A stretch of 64,000 bases of DNA, taken from Candidatus Manganitrophus noduliformans. GTDB taxonomy: Bacteria > Nitrospirota > Nitrospiria > SBBL01 > Manganitrophaceae. Shown here in pieces: positions 56,621 through 64,000 of this stretch; position 1 is the stretch's first letter, and the number at the start of each line of letters is the position of its first letter. The notes under the pieces were generated by a model that was not told the DNA's origin, did no database searches, and saw nothing but the letters and a program-made list of their open reading frames with translations. A program made the position numbers and the translations under genes. The stretch spans positions 868,001 through 932,000 of the forward strand of contig NZ_VTOW01000001.1 of assembly GCF_012184425.1 (NCBI RefSeq), given 5' to 3'.

Positions 56621-57514
56621 TCACGGTGCAAAAAGGGCCGACACCCCCTCCGCAAGAAGGTCCCCCACGTCGATCCGGTTCGATTCATGAGGAATGGTGT
56701 TGCAAGTCATCACTTGAGCGGCGCCCGACGCGAGGAGATCGGCATAGGCCCGGTCGGCGAAAACGGCGTGGACGCCGATGCAGACCGGCGGGGCGAGGCC
56801 GGCGCGCCGCACCTGGCCGACCGCTTCGATCATTGTGCCGGCGGAGGAGATGATGTCATCGACCAAAACCGGCGTCCGGTCGCGCCATTGATCGGCCATC
56901 GGAAGGGAAATTTCCACCTCCCGATCGCCGTGGCGAATTTTTTCCAGAATCAAATGGGGGGCGCTGGCCTCTGCCGCCACGGCGGCGACCCACTGCTCGC
57001 TCTCGCGGTCGGGACCGATCAGGAGCGGATGGGGGAGATGGGTACGAACCCAATGGGCGATCGCGGGGGCGGCGCGCACCACGCGGCTGGGGATGGAGTA
57101 GACCTCTTCCAGCGACGGGTGGCGGTGGAGGTGCGGATCGACCGTCACCAACCCATCCAAGACATCGGAAAGAAGTTGACCGAAATAGACCGAAGAGAGT
57201 CCCTCTCCCGGGTGGAACCGATGATCCTGCCGCATGTAAGCGAGATAGGGGGAGATCAATCCGACTTTTTCGGCGCCGAGATCTCTCGCCGTTTTCGCCA
57301 GAAAAAGGAGCGGCATAATTTTGTCGTCGGGCCTGTCGAGGGTGCAGCAAAGAAGAACGGTGCGCCCTTCCACCGGGCTTTCGATCCGGACATACGACTC
57401 GCAATCGGGAAACCGGCGGACGATCAGCTTGCCGATCTCCGCATCGATTCGGCCGGAGAGCGCATCGGCCAGCCCGGCATTGCCTGGAAAGGGTAAGAGA
57501 AGGGGTCTTTTCAT
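56621..57514 (-). CDS. Ribose-phosphate pyrophosphokinase-like enzyme (PRPP synthetase)
   Basis: 297 residues. Two phosphoribosyltransferase-type halves. The catalytic flexible loop region is YLAYMRQDHRFHPGEGLSS (where PRPP synthetases read YARQDRRFKPGE), followed by VTVDPHLHR and the PRPP-binding VLVDDIISSAGTM near 216-228, the form seen in archaeal and class III enzymes. It makes PRPP from ribose 5-phosphate and ATP for nucleotide and cofactor synthesis, but its divergence from housekeeping Prs suggests a special copy. It lies near TreT and the ACD-GNAT gene, not with purine genes. Confidence 0.82.
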   Translation of the reverse strand: MKRPLLLPFPGNAGLADALSGRIDAEIGKLIVRRFPDCESYVRIESPVEGRTVLLCCTLDRPDDKIMPLLFLAKTARDLGAEKVGLISPYLAYMRQDHRFHPGEGLSSVYFGQLLSDVLDGLVTVDPHLHRHPSLEEVYSIPSRVVRAAPAIAHWVRTHLPHPLLIGPDRESEQWVAAVAAEASAPHLILEKIRHGDREVEISLPMADQWRDRTPVLVDDIISSAGTMIEAVGQVRRAGLAPPVCIGVHAVFADRAYADLLASGAAQVMTCNTIPHESNRIDVGDLLAEGVSALFAP

Positions 57515-57599
57515 GATGACTCCTGGAAGGGGGTGATCACGACCTGACTATTAGCATAGCCCAAAGTATACCGAACCTCTTCGTGTTCGACGATGATCT

Positions 57600-58880
57600 T
57601 CATCCGGGGTGGAGAAGGTCTTTAATCAGCCGCAGCTCGTTCCGCAAGAGCCGCGGGAAGAGAAAATGTTTCCGGACATGCTCCCGGCCGGCCCGTCCGA
57701 AATCGCCCCGATCGCCGGGCCGCTTCAAGAGATGGAGGACGCGGTCGGCGCACTCCTCGACGGTGTCGACCAGATAGCGGTGATACCCTTCCGGAAACTG
57801 CATCGGAATGCCGCCGGCGCGCCCGGCGATCACCGGCTTCTCCTTCCAGAGCGCCTCGGAGACGACCAAGCCGAATCCCTCCCGGATCGACTTTTGAATG
57901 ATCAGATCGCAGCCGCGCTGGAAGACGTTTACCTCCATGCTCCCGACCCCCGCGAGATTGGTGAAGACATAGAGATCCCGATCGTTCGCCGCTTCCTCCT
58001 CGATCTGCTCCAAAATATGCCACCCCTCCGGATCATCCCCCGCCATCCCCCCGATCAGCGCGAGCTGCACCCCCGGAACGGCTTCCTTCACCAAACGGTA
58101 CGCCCGGATCACGCCGAGCGGGTCTTTCCACGGATCGAACCGGGAGACCTGGACCAACAACGGCCGGGTCAGATCGACCCCGGAGTCGGCGATCGCCCGC
58201 TTGCAGAGCTCGATCGGGATCTCCATGTTTTTGGTGGCGAGCGGATCGATGGCGGGGGGGATAAAAGCGACCCGCTTGATCTGAAGGCCGGGGAGGAGAA
58301 ATTCGGGCATCGTGAAGACCAAGGCATCGTACGCCTCGATAAACGGCTTGAAGAATTGGCTGACATTCGGATCGGGGGATGAGCTGTCGATGTGGCAGCG
58401 CCAGATCCATTTGGCCCGGTTTTCCCCGATGAAGTGTCGGATCGCCGCCGACTGAGGATCATGGACGATGTAGACGTCGTACTCCCGGCCGATGAGCTTG
58501 GCGCTCTCCTCGTTCGCCTGAAGATAGATCCTTCGGTCCGCTTCCGTCAGATCGTACTGCGCCCCTTGCAGGGCGTTATGAAAGGCCTTGGTCACCACGA
58601 AGAATTCCCGCGTTCCGTGTATGATCCGCCAATCGGCCGAAAGGCCGAAGGTCTGCAGAAGGGGGAGATAGCGCGAGAGGAGCTCCGCCACCCCGCCCCC
58701 CAGGGCGGTGGAGTTGAGGTGGCAGATCCGAACCCCGCTTAACTCCCGCGCCAGCATTATCAACTCATCGATCAATTCATCCCCGACGAGCGGACGGTAG
58801 CTGTCGACATTAATCGAGACGGCGCCGGCGTGGCGTCCGACGGAAATTTTGGGCCGGATCGATCTTCTTTTTTCCAACAT
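57600..58880 (-). CDS. TreT-like trehalose synthase (glycosyltransferase family 4)
   Basis: 426 residues, two Rossmann domains of a GT-B enzyme. The N-terminal HLNSTALGGGVAELLSRYLPL (54-74) and VFTMPEFLLPGL, AFIPPAIDPLATKN and the C-terminal SIREGFGLVVSEALWKEKPVIAGRAGGIPMQ, with the E-x7-E of family 4, fit TreT of archaea and bacteria, which makes trehalose from a nucleotide-glucose (ADP-glucose or UDP-glucose) and glucose. Trehalose protects against salt, cold and drying. ATG follows GGAGATCTAGGCC and lies three bases after the stop of the preceding gene. Confidence 0.85.
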   Translation of the reverse strand: MLEKRRSIRPKISVGRHAGAVSINVDSYRPLVGDELIDELIMLARELSGVRICHLNSTALGGGVAELLSRYLPLLQTFGLSADWRIIHGTREFFVVTKAFHNALQGAQYDLTEADRRIYLQANEESAKLIGREYDVYIVHDPQSAAIRHFIGENRAKWIWRCHIDSSSPDPNVSQFFKPFIEAYDALVFTMPEFLLPGLQIKRVAFIPPAIDPLATKNMEIPIELCKRAIADSGVDLTRPLLVQVSRFDPWKDPLGVIRAYRLVKEAVPGVQLALIGGMAGDDPEGWHILEQIEEEAANDRDLYVFTNLAGVGSMEVNVFQRGCDLIIQKSIREGFGLVVSEALWKEKPVIAGRAGGIPMQFPEGYHRYLVDTVEECADRVLHLLKRPGDRGDFGRAGREHVRKHFLFPRLLRNELRLIKDLLHPG

Positions 58881-58883
58881 GGC

Positions 58884-61610
58884 CTAGATCTCCAGCTCGG
58901 CCGAGACCAACGGATCGCCCACTTCCCGCCGGATCTTGAAGCCGAGCTTCTTGCAGACCCGCTGCATGGCGGTGTTGTCGGGAAGGATGTCGGCGCGGAT
59001 TTTTTTGAGGTGCTCGTCGCGGCCGATCCGAATGAGGCGGCGGAGAAGCTCGGTCCCCAGCCCCTGCCGCTGATAAGGATCGGCGATCAAGATGGAAAAT
59101 TCGGCCTCCTCGGTTCCTTCGATCTTGGTCAGCCGGGCGGCGCCGAGCAGGTCCCGGGTTTCCGTGTCGGGATCTTTCCGCTCCACGACCAGCGCCATCT
59201 CGCGATCATAATCGATAAAGCAGATCCGGGTCAGCCGCTCGTGGGCGACCCGCTGGCTGAGCTTCAACGGTTGAAAGAAACGGAGATAGACGCTCTGGTC
59301 CGAGAGGGCTTGGTGGAAGCGGACCATCAGCGGCTCGTCTTCCGGCCGGATCGGACGGATCGTCACCGGGGTGCCGTCTTTCAAGGCCGATCGGCTGACG
59401 TACTGGGCCGGGTAGGGGCGGATGGCCAGCTTCGGGAGATCTTCTTCGCGAACTTCTTTCCCATGAACGACGACGCGGGCATCGAGCGCGATCTGCCGAT
59501 CCTCCGAGACGAGAAGGGGATTGATGTCGATCTCCTTGATCCATCGCTGCTCGACGACCAGCCGGCTGAACCGGACGAGGAGCTGCTCCAGCGCGGCAAG
59601 ATCGATCGGCCCCTTCCCCCGCACCCCCTTCAGCGCGGTAAATATTTTCGTCTGCTCCATCATCCGGCGGGCCAGCGTGGTGGTCAGCGGCGGAAGGCCC
59701 AAGGCCCGATCTTGGAAAACTTCGACCAGTGTTCCCCCTGTTCCGAAGAGGAGAACCGGGCCGAACTCCGGATCGGGACTGCTCCCCAAAATCAATTCAT
59801 AGCCGTCGCGGGCGATCATCGGCTGGACGGTGACCCCGAGAAAATCGCCTCCCTTTACCTTCTTCTCGATCGCCCGATAGGCGCGCCGGACGGCGGCGGC
59901 GTTGGCCAGGTTCAACTGAACGCCGCCGACGTCGCTTTTGTGGGTGATCGTCTCGGAGTGAAGCTTGAGGACCGCCGGGTATCCGATCTCGGCGGCGATC
60001 TCGACCGCCTCCGCCTCGTTTTTTGCAATCCGCGTTTCGACGGTCGGAAGGGCATAGGCGGCGAGGAGCTGTTTCGATTCCACCTCGGTCAGAAGGGTCC
60101 GCCCCGACTTGCGGGCCTTTTGAATCAACCGCTCGGCCGCGGCGCGATCGATCCCCTCCTCGGCGGCCAGCACCGGGGTTTCGTAGAGGCTGCGGAGATT
60201 ATAGCTGTAGCGCCACATGTAGTTAAAGGCCCGGACGGCGGTGTCGGGGTAGGAGAAGGTCGGGACGCCGGCGCGGTTTAAGATCGTCACCCCGGCGGCG
60301 ACGTCGGCCCCCCCCATCCAGCTTGCCAGCAGCGGTTTTCCGTCGAGCCGGGCGAGCCCCTTGAGCCGCTCGGCCGTCTGTGTCGGGTCGGTCATCGCCT
60401 GGGGCGCCAGGACGGCGAGCAGGCCGTCGCTGTTCGGATCTTTCGCGGCGATCTCGACCGCCTGCGCGTAGCGCTCGGCGCTGGCGTCGCCCAAGATGTC
60501 GATCGGATTGCCGTGGCTCCAGTGGGGGGGGAGAATTTGATTGAGCGCCTGAATCGTCTCCGGCGCCAGTTCGGCCAGCGCTCCCCCGGTGAGAATCAAC
60601 GCATCGGTGGCGAGCACCGCCGGGCCGCCGGCGTTCGTCACGATCGTCAGCCGCGGTCCTTTGGGACGGGGCTGTTTGGCGAGGACCTCCGCCATGTAAA
60701 AAAGGTCGGCGATGCTGTTCACCCGCAGAACGCCGGAGCGGCGGAAGGCGGCGTGGAGCACTTCATCGCTTCCGGTGAGGGCGCCGGTGTGGGAGGCGGC
60801 CGCCTTGGCCGCCGCCTTCGTCCGCCCCGCCTTGATCACGATGATCGGTTTGGTCAGCGCGACTTCGCGGGCCGCCGAAATAAAAGAGCGGGCGTCTCCG
60901 ATCGACTCCATGTAGAGGACGATGCTCTGCGTCCGGGGATCTTCGCCGAGATAGCCGATCAGATCGCCCCAGTTCACATCGAGCATCGATCCGATCGAGA
61001 CGAAGGCGGAGAAGCCGACCATTTCCTGAAGGCTCCAGTCGAGGATCGCCGTGCAGAGGGCCCCGCTCTGGCTGATGAAGCCGACATTTCCCGGCCGGGC
61101 CATGGTCCCCGCGAACGTCGCGTTCAATCCGGTCAGGGGGCTCATCACCCCGAGGCAGTTCGGGCCGATGATCCGCATCTTTCCGCGGCGCGCCTCGGCG
61201 AGGATCTGCCGCTCCAATTCGACCCCGGCGGCGCCGGCCTCTTTGAAGCCGGCCGAGATGATGATCGCCCCCCGCGCGCCGGCCTGGACGCATTCGCGGA
61301 TGATCCCCGGCACCGTCTGCGCCGGGGTGGCGATCACGGCGAGATCGATCCTTTCCGGGACCTGGGCGATGCTCGGATAGGCCTTGATCCCCAAGACGCT
61401 CGAACGTTTCGGATTGATCGGAAAGACGACCCCGCCGAACGGGTTGCCGATGAGATTTCGAAGGATCGTCCTCCCGACGCTCCCTTCGCTTTCGGTCGCG
61501 CCGATGAGCGCGACCGTCCGCGGCGAAAAGAAAACGTCGAGGGGATGATGGCGCCGCCGAAAAATGTCGTGGGCCGGTTCCCGCTCCGGGATCGGTTTGA
61601 TCTTGGACAT
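58884..61610 (-). CDS. ADP-forming acyl-CoA synthetase-GNAT acetyltransferase fusion (Pat/PatZ-like)
   Basis: 908 residues. CoA-binding Rossmann domain about 25-155 ([18 protein letters not shown]), succinyl-CoA-ligase-like domain about 165-310 with the histidine H274 in AASHTGAL, a spacer, an ATP-grasp domain about 495-715 and a GNAT domain about 735-900 ([18 protein letters not shown], the R/Q-x-x-G-x-G motif). This layout matches PatZ/Pka-type protein lysine acetyltransferases that control acetyl-CoA synthetase. In those the active-site histidine is often lost; here the S-H-T-G motif is kept, so acetyl-CoA synthesis (acetate + CoA + ATP) may still take place. No acs gene is adjacent. Confidence 0.9.
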   Translation of the reverse strand: MSKIKPIPEREPAHDIFRRRHHPLDVFFSPRTVALIGATESEGSVGRTILRNLIGNPFGGVVFPINPKRSSVLGIKAYPSIAQVPERIDLAVIATPAQTVPGIIRECVQAGARGAIIISAGFKEAGAAGVELERQILAEARRGKMRIIGPNCLGVMSPLTGLNATFAGTMARPGNVGFISQSGALCTAILDWSLQEMVGFSAFVSIGSMLDVNWGDLIGYLGEDPRTQSIVLYMESIGDARSFISAAREVALTKPIIVIKAGRTKAAAKAAASHTGALTGSDEVLHAAFRRSGVLRVNSIADLFYMAEVLAKQPRPKGPRLTIVTNAGGPAVLATDALILTGGALAELAPETIQALNQILPPHWSHGNPIDILGDASAERYAQAVEIAAKDPNSDGLLAVLAPQAMTDPTQTAERLKGLARLDGKPLLASWMGGADVAAGVTILNRAGVPTFSYPDTAVRAFNYMWRYSYNLRSLYETPVLAAEEGIDRAAAERLIQKARKSGRTLLTEVESKQLLAAYALPTVETRIAKNEAEAVEIAAEIGYPAVLKLHSETITHKSDVGGVQLNLANAAAVRRAYRAIEKKVKGGDFLGVTVQPMIARDGYELILGSSPDPEFGPVLLFGTGGTLVEVFQDRALGLPPLTTTLARRMMEQTKIFTALKGVRGKGPIDLAALEQLLVRFSRLVVEQRWIKEIDINPLLVSEDRQIALDARVVVHGKEVREEDLPKLAIRPYPAQYVSRSALKDGTPVTIRPIRPEDEPLMVRFHQALSDQSVYLRFFQPLKLSQRVAHERLTRICFIDYDREMALVVERKDPDTETRDLLGAARLTKIEGTEEAEFSILIADPYQRQGLGTELLRRLIRIGRDEHLKKIRADILPDNTAMQRVCKKLGFKIRREVGDPLVSAELEI

Positions 61611-61648
61611 TGATTTTCGCCTTTGTGTCGTTTCGCTCTTATATCATA

Positions 61649-62392
61649 TTACTTGATCCAAAAGCTTGCAAGCCGCCCGATCCCGTATCCTGCCGCGGCT
61701 GCAAGACCCGCGATGCCGACCATCTCAAGCGCGCTGCGCCATCCCCTTTGGCCGACGAGGCGTCCCTTCAACCCGCCGAAGAGAAAAAGGGCGATAAGCG
61801 TGCCGGAAACGGAGAGCGGCATCGCCGCGTCGATCGAGAGGATCAGATAGGGGAGGACCGGAACGAGGCCGCCGAAGACGTAGGCGATCCCCATCACGAG
61901 CGCATTGCCGGCCGGCCCCTCCAGGCTCGCCGGAGAGATGCCGAGCTCCTTGTGCGCCATGTCTTCCAGGAGAAGAGCTTTATCGCTCAGCAGCCGATTC
62001 GCAATGATCGCGATCTCCTCGTCGGGATAACCCCGCTCCCGGTACATCGCCCAGATCTCCCGCCGCTCTCCTTCCGGGTCTCTTGCAATCTGCTCCTCCT
62101 CTTCCCGGAGAAGGCGCTGAAGGTATTGCTTGTGCGATTTTGAAGAGAGATAGGAGCCGGCGGCCATCGACAGCGATTCGACGACGATGATCACCACTCC
62201 GGAAATGACAACCGCCGCCCGGCTCTCCGTCCCTTCCGCGATTCCGGTGAGGGCGCCGAGGGTCGAGATAAGACCGTCCTGGACCCCGAAAACCGCCTCC
62301 CGCAACCGCCTCCGGATCAGCCCGGAAATCCGCCGGGGTTCTTTTTCAGCCGGCCGTTTCTTCTTGTTTCGGTCCTTCGTCATCTGCGTCAC
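61649..62392 (-). CDS. VIT1/CCC1-family metal transporter
   Basis: 247 residues. A basic N-terminus is followed by FGVQDGLISTLGALTGIAEGT (35-55), the typical first helix of vacuolar-iron-transporter-like proteins, then helices around 58-85 (SGVVIIVVESLSMAAGSYLSSKS). A charged cytoplasmic section (about 85-150, with EEEEQIARDPEGE and AHKEL) corresponds to the metal-binding domain of VIT1, and three further helices fill about 165-245. It probably takes Fe2+ or Mn2+ out of the cytoplasm by proton exchange. Together with the metal-efflux genes it fits a metal-loaded habitat. Confidence 0.87.
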   Translation of the reverse strand: MTQMTKDRNKKKRPAEKEPRRISGLIRRRLREAVFGVQDGLISTLGALTGIAEGTESRAAVVISGVVIIVVESLSMAAGSYLSSKSHKQYLQRLLREEEEQIARDPEGERREIWAMYRERGYPDEEIAIIANRLLSDKALLLEDMAHKELGISPASLEGPAGNALVMGIAYVFGGLVPVLPYLILSIDAAMPLSVSGTLIALFLFGGLKGRLVGQRGWRSALEMVGIAGLAAAAGYGIGRLASFWIK

Positions 62393-62393
62393 C

Positions 62394-62421
62394 GCAGGGG
62401 CGCCGCATGCGGCGCCCCTGC
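62394..62421. repeat. 28-bp perfect palindrome between the VIT and alcohol-dehydrogenase genes
   Basis: GCAGGGGCGCCGCA followed directly by its complement. Same layout (GCAGGGGCG...CGCCCCTGC) as the 38645 palindrome with a different core. It begins two bases upstream of the VIT ATG and ends 17 bases downstream of the alcohol-dehydrogenase stop codon; both genes are on the minus strand, so it may help end the alcohol-dehydrogenase transcript. Confidence 0.7.
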
Positions 62422-62438
62422 ACGACGGGTAGGTTTCA

Positions 62439-63479
62439 TCACGCCGCCAACACGACCTTCAACGTTTTCTCCTTGGCGGCGTTCATGAAGGTATCGTACG
62501 CCTTCATCACATCATTCAACGCGAAGCGGTGGGTAATGAACTGCTTCGGCTGCAGTTTTCCTGATTTCACCATCTTGAGGAGCATCGGCGTCGTCTCGGT
62601 ATCGACCAGCCGCGTCGTCAGCGTGATGTTGTGGGACCAGAGGGTTTCCAGATGGAGGAGGGCCGGCTTTCCATGAACGCCGATGTTGGCGATGTGGCCG
62701 CCGGCGGCGACGATCTTCTGGCAGAGCTCGAAGGTCGCCGGGATGCCGACCGCTTCAACCGCGACATCAACCCCCTTTCCGTTCGTCAACCCCATCACAT
62801 TCTCAACCGCCCGGCCGTCGCTGCTGTTGATCGTCTTCGTGGCGCCGAATTTTTTGGAGACGTCGAGGCGGTTGTCGTCGAGGTCGATCATGATGATCTC
62901 GGCGGGGGAGTAGAGCTGGGCGGTTGCCAGCACGGCGAGGCCGATCGGTCCCGCCCCGACGATGGCGACGATGTCTCCCGGTTTGACCTTGCCGTTCCGC
63001 ACCCCGCACTCGAAGCCGGTCGGGAGGATGTCGCTCAGCATCGTCAACGCTTCTTCATCGACCCCTTCCGGGATCTTGTAAAGGCTGGTGTCGGCGAAGG
63101 GGATCCGGACATACTCCGCCTGGGTGCCGTCGATCGTGTTCCCCAAAATCCAGCCGCCGCCGTTTTCACAGTGCGAATACATCCCCTTTTTACAATTGGC
63201 GCAGCGGCCGCAGGAGGTGATGCAGGAGATCAGAACCCGGTCGCCGGGCCGGAAGCTCCCGACGGCGTCGCCGGCCTGGTCGATCACGCCGACCCCCTCG
63301 TGTCCGAGGGTCCGACCGTCGGTGACGGTCGGGACGTCCCCCTTGAGAATGTGCAGATCGGTCCCGCAGATCGTTGTCTTGGTGATTTTCACGATCGCAT
63401 CGGTCGGCGCCTGGATCGCGGGCTTCGGTTTTTCTTCCAAGGCCCGTTTGCCGGGGCCGTGATACACAAGTGCTTTCAT
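62439..63479 (-). CDS. Zinc-dependent alcohol dehydrogenase (medium-chain)
   Basis: 346 residues from ATG at 63479, with GAGGAGG nine bases upstream. Catalytic zinc ligands: C38 in TICGTDLH and H59-E60 in TLGHEG. Structural zinc cysteines in SCGRCANCKKGMYSHC (about 89-104). NAD(P)-binding loop VGAGPIGLAVLATA with D near IIMIDLDDNRL, which favours NAD. The closest named groups are alcohol and formaldehyde/threonine dehydrogenases; the sequence with EYVRIPFADTSLYKIPEG is common in zinc alcohol dehydrogenases of unknown substrate. The gene stands alone between two palindromic elements. Confidence 0.92.
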   Translation of the reverse strand: MKALVYHGPGKRALEEKPKPAIQAPTDAIVKITKTTICGTDLHILKGDVPTVTDGRTLGHEGVGVIDQAGDAVGSFRPGDRVLISCITSCGRCANCKKGMYSHCENGGGWILGNTIDGTQAEYVRIPFADTSLYKIPEGVDEEALTMLSDILPTGFECGVRNGKVKPGDIVAIVGAGPIGLAVLATAQLYSPAEIIMIDLDDNRLDVSKKFGATKTINSSDGRAVENVMGLTNGKGVDVAVEAVGIPATFELCQKIVAAGGHIANIGVHGKPALLHLETLWSHNITLTTRLVDTETTPMLLKMVKSGKLQPKQFITHRFALNDVMKAYDTFMNAAKEKTLKVVLAA

Positions 63480-63508
63480 GATAGACCTCCTCATCAAGAA
63501 ATCGATTT

Positions 63509-63586
63509 TGTAGGGGCGCACCGATGTGTGCGCCTGGTTTTATATTTGCCGTAACGGAGGGCGGACACGCAGGTCCGCCCCCTACA
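63509..63586. repeat. 78-bp MITE-like element with two internal hairpins
   Basis: Begins TGTAGGGGCG and ends with its near complement CGCCCCCTACA. Inside are two hairpins: GGCGCAC/GTGCGCC (63515-63534) and GGGCGGAC/GTCCGCCC (63559-63580). It has no open frame and looks like a non-autonomous palindromic repeat, related at its ends to the 38645 and 62394 palindromes. Confidence 0.7.
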
Positions 63587-63601
63587 GGGTTTTCGTTTAT
63601 T

Positions 63602-63782
63602 TCACGCCGCCTCCGCCCGCTCGGCCTCCGGGATCATGACGGTGGTTTTCATCACCGCGTCGGGATTCAGCGAGATGCTGTCGATCCCCTCTTCCACCAG
63701 GAAGCGGGCGAACTCCGGATTCCTCGCGAAGAAAATAGCGGTAGGCCTCGGAGGTGACGGCGAAACCGTTTTCCTTCTCCAT
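63602..63782 (-). pseudogene. ppsA: Remnant of phosphoenolpyruvate synthase (ppsA) with internal deletion
   Basis: The minus-strand frame from 63782 reads MEKENGFAVTSEAYRYFLREE, which matches the N-terminal region of PEP synthase (the VPNGFAVTxEAYRYFL segment). The next frame, from 63721 to TGA at 63602, reads NPEFARFLVEEGIDSISLNPDAV and the end of the enzyme, the highly conserved ppsA C-terminus. The two meet at about base 63720 out of frame, so roughly 700 residues of the middle are missing. This is a deletion scar of a once complete gene. It lies beside the 78-bp palindromic element, which may have taken part in the rearrangement. Confidence 0.72.
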
Positions 63783-63799
63783 CCTCCGCTCCTTTTCAC

Positions 63800-64000
63800 T
63801 CAACGCATTCCCCTCCGGTCACAATGCCGACCGCGGTGCTCGCCGGGAGCGCACCGGCCCCGAAGGAATCCCTCCTCGCTTGTCTGGAGCGCCCCCTTCA
63901 TGTAACCGACCAGCGCCTCGGCCTGTTTCTCCGTGACCAGACCTCCCGGCATTTCAATCGGAATGTCGGGGTATTTTTTCTCGGCCCCTTGCCGCCCTTT
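63800..64000 (-). CDS. C-terminal part of an unidentified gene running off the right edge
   Basis: A minus-strand frame open from base 64000 to TGA at 63802-63800 (66 codons). The first 40 residues, with PIEMPGGLVTEKQAEALVGYM, have normal protein composition and resemble the last helix of class I c-type cytochromes, where a methionine precedes P-x-G and a helix closes the domain; this is only a likeness. The last 22 or so residues are arginine-rich and look like out-of-frame sequence, suggesting a frameshift or a broken end. The ppsA remnant begins directly after. N-terminus and function are outside the window. Confidence 0.4.
   Translation of the reverse strand, partial: KGRQGAEKKYPDIPIEMPGGLVTEKQAEALVGYMKGALQTSEEGFLRGRCAPGEHRGRHCDRRGMR

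Noticed and set aside
58830-60281. 483-codon plus-strand frame
   Set aside because: It is antisense to the ACD-GNAT and TreT-like genes, which are strongly supported by motifs.
63597-63803. Frame reading MSEKERRMEKENGF as a separate small gene
   Set aside because: It starts at a TTG overlapping a stop and becomes non-sense Arg/Gly/His sequence after the ppsA signature; it is better explained as the ppsA remnant.

Overview
The window is a GC-rich, gene-dense stretch of a diderm (Gram-negative-type) bacterial chromosome. Two complete tripartite RND efflux systems, a beta-barrel porin, lipoproteins and a Pst phosphate importer show an inner and an outer membrane. No rRNA, tRNA, CRISPR array, intact transposase or phage module was seen. 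The gene mix (arsM/arsR, heavy-metal RND pumps, very large REC-PAS-GAF-GGDEF-EAL proteins, BON/SRPBCC and DUF2934 stress proteins, an ADP-forming acyl-CoA synthetase fused to GNAT, TreT) suggests an environmental, metal-exposed bacterium. Nitrospirota or a neighbouring phylum is plausible, but this is an impression and no marker gene proves it.

Layout. (1) 1-2.3 kb is visibly AT-richer than the rest. It holds the N-terminal 464 residues of a minus-strand protein that joins an RnlA-like HEPN ribonuclease (R-X4-H motif) to an RNase HIII-type domain, followed by an apparently frameshifted lipoprotein gene. This fusion runs off the left edge, is missing from a simple complete-ORF list, and is the most interesting object in the window. 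(2) 2.5-9.1 kb is a minus-strand series: GNAT, SAM methyltransferase, NmrA-like reductase, arsM, arsR (leaderless, with a consensus promoter), SDR, purT and a YbgA-like DUF523/DUF1722 protein. (3) 9.3-14.2 kb has a small secreted protein, a TPR membrane protein, an AI-2E-family permease, a possible 34-residue membrane peptide and an SCP-x-type thiolase. (4) 14.3-20.3 kb is the phosphate locus: porin, pstS-pstC-pstA-pstB, a YkvA-like gene and phoU, with a three-repeat Pho-box-like site in front of pstS. The matching phoB-phoR pair lies at 39.1-41.2 kb. (5) 20.5-23.5 kb encodes UppP, a ManC-like nucleotidyltransferase and a left-handed beta-helix acyltransferase, i.e. envelope sugar and lipid chemistry.

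(6) 23.6-39.1 kb carries two convergent metal-efflux operons. The plus-strand one is CusCBA-like. The minus-strand one is CzcCBA-like and continues into ZIP and CDF-like transporter genes. Each begins with a small exported cysteine-rich protein behind a good sigma-70 promoter, which suggests parallel evolution of a metal-handling leader protein. (7) 41.5-44.2 kb has a phosphoribosyltransferase-alpha/beta-hydrolase fusion and a BON-SRPBCC protein. (8) 44.4-56.6 kb is a signalling region: a PAS protein with a DHp-like end but no ATPase domain, a D-lactate-type dehydrogenase, an operon of histidine kinase, single-domain receiver and two REC-PAS-GAF-GGDEF-EAL proteins, a DUF2934 protein and a LuxR-type response regulator.

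(9) 56.6-63.5 kb encodes a PRPP-synthetase-like enzyme, a TreT-like glycosyltransferase, an acyl-CoA synthetase/acetyltransferase, a VIT-family transporter and a zinc alcohol dehydrogenase. (10) The right edge is a scar: a 78-bp palindromic element, a remnant of ppsA in which a piece of the N-terminal region is joined out of frame to the C-terminus, and the tail of another gene. REP-like palindromes are scattered between genes in the right half.
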